A stretch of DNA of 64,000 nt. It comes from Chloroflexota bacterium (lineage in GTDB: Bacteria > Chloroflexota > Anaerolineae > Aggregatilineales > Phototrophicaceae). Position numbers and translations under genes: made by a program. Shown one piece after another: positions 34,179-40,836 of this stretch. The notes beneath the pieces are model-generated. The model had not been told where the DNA came from. It did no database searches and was given only the letters and a program-made list of their open reading frames with translations. Every line of letters begins with the position of its first letter. The first letter of the stretch is position 1. The stretch spans positions 1 to 64,000 of the forward strand of contig WTGN01000071.1 in assembly GCA_011523545.1 (NCBI GenBank). Reading direction: 5' to 3'.

Positions 34179-34208
34179 CTCTGTGCCCTCGCTGTACTCG
34201 GTGGTTAG
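34179..34208. repeat. Dispersed CACCGAG-type repeat, family 3, copy 2
   Basis: CTCTGTGCCCTCGCTGTACTCGGTGGTTAG; the minus strand reads ACCACCGAGTACAGCGAGG then GCACAGAG. Compare copies at 25180 and 46093. It lies just upstream of the HMA gene's -10. Confidence 0.45.
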
Positions 34209-34211
34209 AAT

Positions 34212-34217
34212 ATAATC
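34212..34217 (+). promoter_or_regulatory. Candidate -10 box of the HMA gene
   Basis: TATAAT, 26 bases before the ATG; the -35 region is poor and lies in the repeat. Confidence 0.4.
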
Positions 34218-34243
34218 ATAGCCAACTTACAAAGGACGAGAAC

Positions 34244-34453
34244 ATGACCAGCAGAAGCTTCGAAGTGCCTAATGTCCATTGCATGGGCTGCGTCCAGGCG
34301 ATCAAGAACGAACTGCGCGAGCTGGACGGCGTCGCCAGCGTCAATGGCGATGCGCGCTCGCGGATGATAGAGGTCGAGTTTGAAGCGCCCGCCAACTGGG
34401 ACGCTATCGTCGCAGCCCTGACCGAGATCGAGTATCCGCCGGCAGCAGGCTGA
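34244..34453 (+). CDS. Heavy-metal-associated (HMA) domain protein, CopZ-like
   Basis: 69-residue single-domain protein of the ferredoxin-like HMA fold. It has the metal site VHCMGCVQAIKNEL (C-x-x-C at residues 13 and 16), GVASVNGD and the late EIEYPP loop. Soluble CopZ-type proteins of this size carry Cu(I) to CopA-type pumps; a csoR-copA operon lies 6.5 kb away. AAAGGA lies seven bases before the ATG. Metal preference (copper rather than another soft metal) is inferred from the family. Confidence 0.85.
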   Translation: MTSRSFEVPNVHCMGCVQAIKNELRELDGVASVNGDARSRMIEVEFEAPANWDAIVAALTEIEYPPAAG

Positions 34454-34511
34454 TCATCCAACTCGAATATGGCCGCTCCCTTCCTGCAGCTAACCCGCGA
34501 GAGCGCTGGAC

Positions 34512-35645
34512 GTGTCCCTGACGGCTGCAAAGATTAAGGCCTTTGCCGGCGAACTGGGCTTCAACCTCTGCGGCATCACGCCGGCGCGTCCTTCGCCGAC
34601 GCTGCGCGCCTACCTGCGCTGGATCGAGCGGGGCATGCAGGGCGGGATGAGCTATATGGCGCGGGTTGATCGCGTGCGGCGGCGGCAAAATCTGCGCGAG
34701 ATCATGCCGAGCGCCCGCTCGCTCATCCTGGTCGGCATGGATTATCATGCGCGCTTCGCCGATGAGGAGACCTTGAATGACCCGGCGCGCGGGCGCATCG
34801 CCGCCTACGCCTGGGGGCTTGATTATCACAAGGTGATGGAGCTGCGCCTGGAGCAATTCGCCGAGCGGCTGGCCGACGCCTGCGGGCGGGCGATCCAGCA
34901 GAAGGTCTATGTCGATACCGGCGCGCTGCTCGAGCGCAGCCACGCGCAGCAGGCTGGCCTGGGTTTCATCGGCAAGAACAGCATGCTCATTCACCCGCGG
35001 CGGGGCAGCAGCTTCTTCATCGGCGAAATCATCAGTTCGCTTGAATTCGACGATTACGATGAGCCGCACCGCGAGACCATGTGCGGCACTTGCGCGCGCT
35101 GCCTGGCGGCCTGCCCGACCGACGCCTTCCCCAAGCCCTATGTACTCGACGCGCGGCGCTGCATCAGCTACCACACCATCGAGAACAAAGGCTGGATCGA
35201 CCGCGAGTTGCGCGACGGCTTCGGCAACTGGATCTTCGGCTGTGACATTTGCATGGATGTCTGCCCCTTTCAACGCTTCGTCAGCGAAACCGAGGAGGTC
35301 GCATTTTTGCCCTTCGATATTGACCGCGTCGCCCCGCCGCTGACCGATATCCTGATGTCGACCGCGGATTCCTACCGCGCGCTGTTTCGGCGGAGTCCGC
35401 TGGAGCGGATCAAGCGCGAGCAGATGGTGCGCAACGCTTGCGTCGCCGCTGGCAACTGGCGGGGCGAGCGCGCCATCCCCCACCTGATCCAACTGCTCTA
35501 TGACGAGAGCGCGCTGGTTCGCGGTCACGCCGCTTGGGCGCTCTGGCGGACGATGGGGCTGGATAGCAGCAAGCTCCTGACGGACCTCTATCGGCGCGAT
35601 GACGATGCGCGCGTGCGTGACGAGGTGGCGGCGCTGTTGGGATAG
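34512..35645 (+). CDS. queG: Epoxyqueuosine reductase
   Basis: Last enzyme of queuosine tRNA modification, cobalamin- and iron-sulfur-dependent. 377 residues. Seen: GFNLCGITPARPSP, MDYHARFADEE, VDTGALLERSHAQQAGLGFIG with the catalytic Asp, FIGEIISSLEFDD, and two ferredoxin-like clusters CGTCARCLAACPTDAF and CDICMDVCPFQRF. A C-terminal HEAT-like pair of helices (GERAIPHLIQLLYDESALVR) completes the long QueG form. The start is a GTG at 34512, the only start before the conserved N-terminus in a 57-base gap after the HMA gene. Queuosine synthesis genes are otherwise absent here. Confidence 0.95.
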   Translation: MSLTAAKIKAFAGELGFNLCGITPARPSPTLRAYLRWIERGMQGGMSYMARVDRVRRRQNLREIMPSARSLILVGMDYHARFADEETLNDPARGRIAAYAWGLDYHKVMELRLEQFAERLADACGRAIQQKVYVDTGALLERSHAQQAGLGFIGKNSMLIHPRRGSSFFIGEIISSLEFDDYDEPHRETMCGTCARCLAACPTDAFPKPYVLDARRCISYHTIENKGWIDRELRDGFGNWIFGCDICMDVCPFQRFVSETEEVAFLPFDIDRVAPPLTDILMSTADSYRALFRRSPLERIKREQMVRNACVAAGNWRGERAIPHLIQLLYDESALVRGHAAWALWRTMGLDSSKLLTDLYRRDDDARVRDEVAALLG

Positions 35646-35667
35646 ACTCGCAGACGCACGATCGCAG

Positions 35668-35688
35668 GGGCGAGCCACCGGCTCGCCC
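35668..35688. repeat. Family 2 palindromic repeat, copy E
   Basis: GGGCGAGCC-ACC-GGCTCGCCC, a perfect 9-bp stem with a three-base loop, preceded by CAG and followed by GTACACA. Convergent position between queG and the amidase. Confidence 0.75.
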
Positions 35689-35720
35689 GTACACACAGTT
35701 CGCTTTTATGTGGGCGATAC

Positions 35721-35760
35721 AGGGGGCGCGTAGACACAGACCGTCGGTCGCCCCTACACG
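35721..35760. repeat. Family 2-like repeat, copy F
   Basis: Reverse-complemented it begins TGTAGGGGCGACCGACGG and continues TCTGTGTCTACGCGCCCC. The GGTCnGTGTCTACGCG part is also found inside the acyl-CoA dehydrogenase gene at 46861-46876. Confidence 0.6.
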
Positions 35761-37409
35761 TCGTCAAGCTGCGCGAGCGCCGTGTCCAGGTCGGGATGCT
35801 GCCGGTGCCAGTCGGTGGCATCCTGGTAGGCTTTGGCGACGGCGAGGGTCTCGGCTTCTTTATGCAGGCCGCCGACGAATGAGATGCTTGTGGGACTGCC
35901 CTTGTCCGTGAAGCCATTTGGCGTGGCGACGGCGGGGTGCCCGGTGAAATTGGTGATCTGCATGGTATTGCCGCCGAAGCTGGGCGAAATGAAGACATCG
36001 ACTTCGCTCATGACAAGCGCCATGTCATGCATAAGCTGCGTCCGGACGCGGTTGGCGTTGATGTATTCGACGGCGGGGATGAAGCGGGCGGCGCGGAAGA
36101 TGTTGGGCCAGGCGTCATCATCCTGGCGCTTCATGGCATCAACCGAGCCATCGCGCGTGATCGCGTCGAAGGCGGCCGCCGCTTCCGCCGCCAGAATCAT
36201 CCACAAGCCGCTGATAGTGCGGTCGGGCAATTCAATCGGCTTCAGCTCGAAGCCATTGGCGCGCATCACATCAAGCGCGGCGGCGGTATTGGCTTGGTTG
36301 GCGCGGCGCAGCGCCTCTTCCGCGGGGTCGTCGGCCGGCTCGTCCTCCATAATGGCGTCGGCGATATAGCCGATGCGCAGCCCACGCGGGTCAAGCGCCG
36401 GGTCCCAGCGGAAGGGCTCGGGGCTGATCGTCATGTCGCGGCCATCGGGCCCGTAGATGGCGCTGAAGACGAGGGCACAATCTTCAACCGAGCGGCACAT
36501 CGGCCCGATCTTGTCCATGCTCCAGCTGAGCGCCATCGCGCCGTAACGGCTGACGCGCCCGTAAGTGGGCCGCAAGCCGGTGACGCCGCAGCGGGTCGAT
36601 GGCGAGACGATCGACCCCATGGTCTCGGTGCCGATGGCGAAAGCGACCAAACCGGCGGCGACCGCAGCGCCCGAGCCGGCCGATGAGCCGCTGCTGCCCT
36701 CGCTTGTATCCCAGGGATTCCTGGTCATGCCGCCATACCAGACATCGCCGTTGGCCAGCGCGCCCAAGGTCAGCTTGGCGATGAGCACCGCGCCGGCTTC
36801 TTCCAGCCGCTGCACGACCGTCGCATCGACATCAAGCCGCTGCCCTTGATACGGCGCGGCGCCCCACTGGGTGGGATAAGCGCGCGTCGCCAGCAGGTCT
36901 TTGGCGCCCCAGGGCAGGCCATGCAGCGGACCGCGATAGAGCCCGCGAGCGATCTCCTCATCGGCGCGCGTCGCTTGCTCGTAGGCGCGCTCCTCGGTGT
37001 AAGCGGCCACGCAAACCAGCGCCGGGTCGTAACGCTTGAGCCGGCGCAGGTACATCTCGGTCAATTCAAGCGATGTGACCTGGCGACTGCGGATGAGCTC
37101 GGCGAGCTGCGTGACCGGCATGAAGGCGGCGTCTTCGAGATCGGCCGGGCGGGTGACGGGCGGCCCCGCGCTCATGGCATAACTGCGCGGGACGGCGGCG
37201 GGCGCGGAATCGCTGGCGTTGACGTTGAAGTTGAGGGCGAGCGGCACGCTGTTGTCGAGCTCGGCGGCGCGGATGCCTTGATATTGCTCGCGGCGGCCCT
37301 TGAGGATCTCGCGCATCTGCTCGCGCTGGGCGGGGCTGAAGTCGAGGCCGAGCAGGGTTTCAGCGGCGGCGATTTGCTCGGGGGTGATGGCGGGTTCTTG
37401 GTCGGGCAT
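35754..37409 (-). CDS. Amidase (amidase signature family)
   Basis: 551-residue amidase-signature hydrolase acting on carboxylic amides. The Ser-cisSer-Lys triad is visible: Lys in GLPWGAKDLLAT, and the Gly/Ser-rich motif GSSGSSAGSGAAVAAGLVAF followed by GTETMGSIVSPSTRCG. An N-terminal helical segment of about 60 residues precedes the catalytic core, as in some large amidases. No signal peptide. Normal length for the subgroup. It is not gatC/D-linked, so it is unlikely to be GatA. GC content is high, unlike the island that starts just upstream of it. Confidence 0.92.
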   Translation of the reverse strand: MPDQEPAITPEQIAAAETLLGLDFSPAQREQMREILKGRREQYQGIRAAELDNSVPLALNFNVNASDSAPAAVPRSYAMSAGPPVTRPADLEDAAFMPVTQLAELIRSRQVTSLELTEMYLRRLKRYDPALVCVAAYTEERAYEQATRADEEIARGLYRGPLHGLPWGAKDLLATRAYPTQWGAAPYQGQRLDVDATVVQRLEEAGAVLIAKLTLGALANGDVWYGGMTRNPWDTSEGSSGSSAGSGAAVAAGLVAFAIGTETMGSIVSPSTRCGVTGLRPTYGRVSRYGAMALSWSMDKIGPMCRSVEDCALVFSAIYGPDGRDMTISPEPFRWDPALDPRGLRIGYIADAIMEDEPADDPAEEALRRANQANTAAALDVMRANGFELKPIELPDRTISGLWMILAAEAAAAFDAITRDGSVDAMKRQDDDAWPNIFRAARFIPAVEYINANRVRTQLMHDMALVMSEVDVFISPSFGGNTMQITNFTGHPAVATPNGFTDKGSPTSISFVGGLHKEAETLAVAKAYQDATDWHRQHPDLDTALAQLDDV

Positions 37410-37682
37410 GGCGGGTTTCCTTGTGGCTGTGGGTTTTGGCGGAGTGTACCACAGGGGCGCCTGGCGACTATCCGGACGGTTTCCGGAAGGGGAAATATTT
37501 TTTGTCCGGCGGGAGAGTTTTTTCGGACATATAGCATGGGCGGCGGCGGGATATGGAGTTGTTAAACTGCGGGTTTCAGGGGGAGTGTAGCATGGGTTGG
37601 GTGTGGCGGGGTGAGTGGATGGTCGCGCGGGCTACGGCAAGTTCGGACACTTAGCGATAGACTTTACCTCTGAATACATGTA
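37410..37682. other. Intergenic region between amidase and the pAgo-SIR2 island
   Basis: 273 bases with strand bias toward G on the plus strand. TCCGG/CGGAC motifs recur (37470-37530 and near 37650) without forming a clear element. The base composition changes to AT-rich at about 37640, which I take as the left edge of the island. No gene is seen. Confidence 0.35.
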
Positions 37683-38759
37683 CTAAAACGGCGGAGATTC
37701 TGCGGAGCGTTCCAGATATTCTTTCATTAAATCGACCGTCAATTGCTCTGTGAAGAACTGAGAGGCAGTAGAATCACATACCAGAACTTGATCTACGCCG
37801 CTACATCCAATGTCTTCCGCTATCTTTCGTCTGTGAGCATTTAGATCCGCTGACATGGGCCCGACTGCAAGAAGAAGTCTTTCGCTGCTACTCTGCAGCG
37901 CTTGATGCATTATCTTGTTGATGTGTTCGTCACCGAATCCGTACCCAACGGCCAGTATTATTCGTGATCTAAGCGTCCACTTGCGGAATTCATTTATGAA
38001 ATAGAGAAATGGATCCTGATACTCAAGCTTATAGGATTCGCCAAATATGATGGCGGCTTCACTGATCGCGCTCGGATCGTCAAGATATGTCAAGAACCCG
38101 TCTTCATAAGTCCAATCCATTGAACCGTGCAGCTTATACAGATAAAGAGCATCTGACTTGTTTCTATTCTCATCGAATTCGGACTCTGTCCAATGTCTTC
38201 GACGATCGAAACCTCGCTGCAACTGGATATTCCTTGTTTCGCTTATCCTTTCCAAGCAAAGGTCGTAGTTTAGAGTAAACACTCTAAGATGTACCTGAAG
38301 TTTGTCACGAAAGTCCAGCAACCCTGAGTAATATTGTGCGTCGGTATCGTAGTTGCGAACTGTAAGCCAATCTGTCCTAAGTGCGTCCACTATCCTTTTT
38401 CGAAACTGCTTTACCAATCGGTAGTCATTTCCGGCAAATTCTAGTAGCCGTGGACTCCAACTTTCCACGAACGGATACAAAGTATGCTTATTTATCCCGA
38501 TAATCTCATTTAGCGTATCAATCAGGGTCTCGATATTATAGTTGATGTTTGCACTAAATCGCTGTTTGATACCTTCAGAAAAGTAGATCGCGCTTTGAAC
38601 ATAATTGTAAAGGCGCTCATATTCCTTCCATACTGAATCACCAGCAATTAACTTACGCTCAATGTTTTCGATCATCTTGGTAGAATGAGGTATACCTGCA
38701 TCGACGCTTGCACCAGCACCCAACAAGACAATGATCTCGTCTTGATCAATATGTTTCAT
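37683..38759 (-). CDS. SIR2-family NADase-like effector, partner of the Argonaute
   Basis: 358-residue stand-alone SIR2 domain protein. Motifs in order: IIVLLGAGASVDAGIP (NAD-binding GAGAS, residues 14-18), NYNIETLIDTLN at 73-84, the Rossmann motif FTLNYD with N164 and D166, KLHGS with catalytic-type H211, and LAVGYGFGDEHIN at 269-281. No room remains for a fused APAZ domain, unlike SPARSA SIR2 subunits. The ATG lies nine bases after the Argonaute stop, with AAAGGGGG between, so the two are one operon. Base composition is AT-rich relative to the chromosome. Predicted to deplete NAD when the Argonaute detects a target; that role is inference. Confidence 0.88.
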   Translation of the reverse strand: MKHIDQDEIIVLLGAGASVDAGIPHSTKMIENIERKLIAGDSVWKEYERLYNYVQSAIYFSEGIKQRFSANINYNIETLIDTLNEIIGINKHTLYPFVESWSPRLLEFAGNDYRLVKQFRKRIVDALRTDWLTVRNYDTDAQYYSGLLDFRDKLQVHLRVFTLNYDLCLERISETRNIQLQRGFDRRRHWTESEFDENRNKSDALYLYKLHGSMDWTYEDGFLTYLDDPSAISEAAIIFGESYKLEYQDPFLYFINEFRKWTLRSRIILAVGYGFGDEHINKIMHQALQSSSERLLLAVGPMSADLNAHRRKIAEDIGCSGVDQVLVCDSTASQFFTEQLTVDLMKEYLERSAESPPF

Positions 38760-38768
38760 AATCCCCCT

Positions 38769-40682
38769 TTATAGGAACCATGGAGATACGGTCCAGTCCA
38801 TCTCTTCTAGTCCCAATCTTTGAAATTCTCGATAAAACTTGGCTATCAAATATGCGTAGTTGATGGATATCGGCAATGATTTGGCGTTAAACCCTCTCCA
38901 GTTGGCTCCCGAAATATTCACTGCGTCCTGAATATAATCGCGCTTTCTTGAGCTATCCAGTCGCCGATTCGAATGGAGAAACTGGACATGCACAGGCCGA
39001 CTAACTCGAGCTTTCAAGTTTGGATTGTGGAACTGCAATCCCTCAAACCACACAAGGTATTCATCGTGAGAGAGTCTGAGGATGGAGCTTTCATATGGAG
39101 TCATACTGTTGCTTTCAGAGGCGTAAGCAAAGAATTTGTTACGTTCGTTAAACTTCATAACCACGAACTCTCTTGTACCACCAGCTTTCGCTTCCATCTG
39201 CGCTACTACGTTTTTGACAGCCCGAACTTCCCGATTCCTAACTCTGAACGTGCTATGGATGACGAATCTCTCATAATGATCATAGTATTGCTCTATCACA
39301 TCCCTTAGCCGAGCCTCGAAATTGAAGAGATACGAATCAAAGTCTCGGTCATCACCAAGAATCTTTAGATCCTTGTATCGGCCTGATGAGTCGGTCAACA
39401 CTGTGTATGCAAAGTACTTTTTCGCCGGGCCATACTCTCGACTATGCGCTTGTCCAATTCCTATAACGAGACAACTTCGAGAACGAGGTGTTACAAGCCA
39501 AGGTTCGCCTCCCATTTTCGCGAAGAGTTGCAGAGCGATATTTGAAGTTGCCCACTTAAGCTGGTACTTATCGCTCAATAGTCGAGTGCTGACGAACTGA
39601 CAGGGAGAATTCAACTGAAGACATCTGTGCTTTAAGTGATAATAGAGATCATCACCGTCAGACTCGTCAAATGGAGAAACAAAAACAGGCACTACTCGGC
39701 CGTTTACCAGGCTATTTTCGATTTGATGTATCGCTCCGACTACATTCTCAATTGTAAATTCATCTACGGCAGTGCCGGCGACGGTATCCTTGTCAAACTG
39801 ACACCCGAACATTGTTTCCATTCCAGGAAACTGTGAAGGGAAAGACTTCCCGTTCAGCGCAAAGTACAGTCGATTGGAAAGGGGTCTATCGTCCTCAGCG
39901 AAGACGAAATGCACGCGAGATCTTGCGCCGACCTGTTTGACCGGTCCATGTCTCTTTACGCCGAGAAACTGTGAGGAATCAGTTCTTCCGTTCGCAAATT
40001 CGTACCGCTTTGATCTTAGTAGCTCGTCATCAAACAGGCAACGTCGTGGAATTACGGCCATGTCATCACGGAGACGAAATATGTGCTCGGAGAATTTGTC
40101 GATGAATATCCGTATCTGTCTGTATCTATCGGAATAAAAGCTCCGATTTGACCGTCCACTAGCGTCAAGACTCAGAGACAGTTTCTGAGTTTCGATAGAA
40201 TGGATGCCATCGTTGGAATGGAATCCGAAATCAAGCAATACTCCGAATAACTTCTTGGATTTCAGCAAGTATGGCTCTATCCACACTTCTCGGTTTCCCA
40301 CCGGGTGCGATTCCAAGACAAACTCAATGCGCCGTTGTCTGATCCTGTCCTTGTCGGGCAAACGGTATTGATCGCGCAGCAACTGTCTACTACACGAATT
40401 CTCAAGCAGTTTGTAAAGATATGCGCAGGTAAGATCGTTGTTCGTATCGGCGTAGCAAACAAACGGCTCAAGCTCGTGGCATTCCTCAAACCTAACCCAG
40501 TAAGACTTATATTTCTGGTCGCGATGACATGATGAACCGTCAGGAGGTAATTTGTAGCGTACTAGGTCCGGGTTTGCGTCCTTTGTTTCGCCTTCTCCAT
40601 AAGATCGACGATATACCGTGAACTGGAAGTCTTGATTGTCCAATTCAAAGAAGCTGAGAAAAACGCTTTGTCTTGTGCTCAT
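38769..40682 (-). CDS. Prokaryotic Argonaute (PIWI protein), catalytically inactive, intact MID pocket
   Basis: 637 residues. About 1-250 looks like N/L1/L2 material (VLLDFGFHSNDG, then KLSLSLDASGRSN), with no space for a normal PAZ. MID follows: Y347-x3-K351, Q362 and K389 fall at the spacing of the 5'-phosphate-binding Y-K-Q-K set, within KWATSNIALQLFAKMGG. PIWI starts near 400, but the DEDX tetrad is lost: first Asp is G410 (VIGIGQ), the third is T478 (VIHSTF instead of hRDG), and the fourth is Y611 (NYAYLIA). It should bind a guide and target but not cut. First gene of the operon with SIR2; AT-rich, likely transferred. Confidence 0.9.
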   Translation of the reverse strand: MSTRQSVFLSFFELDNQDFQFTVYRRSYGEGETKDANPDLVRYKLPPDGSSCHRDQKYKSYWVRFEECHELEPFVCYADTNNDLTCAYLYKLLENSCSRQLLRDQYRLPDKDRIRQRRIEFVLESHPVGNREVWIEPYLLKSKKLFGVLLDFGFHSNDGIHSIETQKLSLSLDASGRSNRSFYSDRYRQIRIFIDKFSEHIFRLRDDMAVIPRRCLFDDELLRSKRYEFANGRTDSSQFLGVKRHGPVKQVGARSRVHFVFAEDDRPLSNRLYFALNGKSFPSQFPGMETMFGCQFDKDTVAGTAVDEFTIENVVGAIHQIENSLVNGRVVPVFVSPFDESDGDDLYYHLKHRCLQLNSPCQFVSTRLLSDKYQLKWATSNIALQLFAKMGGEPWLVTPRSRSCLVIGIGQAHSREYGPAKKYFAYTVLTDSSGRYKDLKILGDDRDFDSYLFNFEARLRDVIEQYYDHYERFVIHSTFRVRNREVRAVKNVVAQMEAKAGGTREFVVMKFNERNKFFAYASESNSMTPYESSILRLSHDEYLVWFEGLQFHNPNLKARVSRPVHVQFLHSNRRLDSSRKRDYIQDAVNISGANWRGFNAKSLPISINYAYLIAKFYREFQRLGLEEMDWTVSPWFL

Positions 40683-40749
40683 TACAATGTCGTTCCGCGG
40701 AAGTTTTGAATCAGTCGTGCGAACACACTTGTTCTATTCACACCGACTC

Positions 40750-40755
40750 ATTATA
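40750..40755 (-). promoter_or_regulatory. Candidate -10 box of the pAgo-SIR2 operon
   Basis: Minus strand TATAAT preceded by ATG, about 68 bases before the Argonaute ATG, in an AT-rich stretch. The -35 at 17 bases (TATTTC) is weak. Confidence 0.45.
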
Positions 40756-40836
40756 CATGAGCTTTACTGTGAGAAATATTAGCCATCAGAAGTTTAATAC
40801 ATTTCTTACAGTTCAATTGATGAGTTGCATGAGGAT

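Noticed and set aside
24259..40682. TIR gene and Argonaute as one SPARTA-like system
   Set aside because: They are about 13.7 kb apart with metabolic operons between, and the Argonaute already has a SIR2 partner nine bases away.
37683..40682. Classic SPARSA call (short pAgo plus SIR2-APAZ)
   Set aside because: The SIR2 protein is only 358 residues with motifs reaching residue 281, leaving no room for APAZ, and the Argonaute has about 250 residues before MID.
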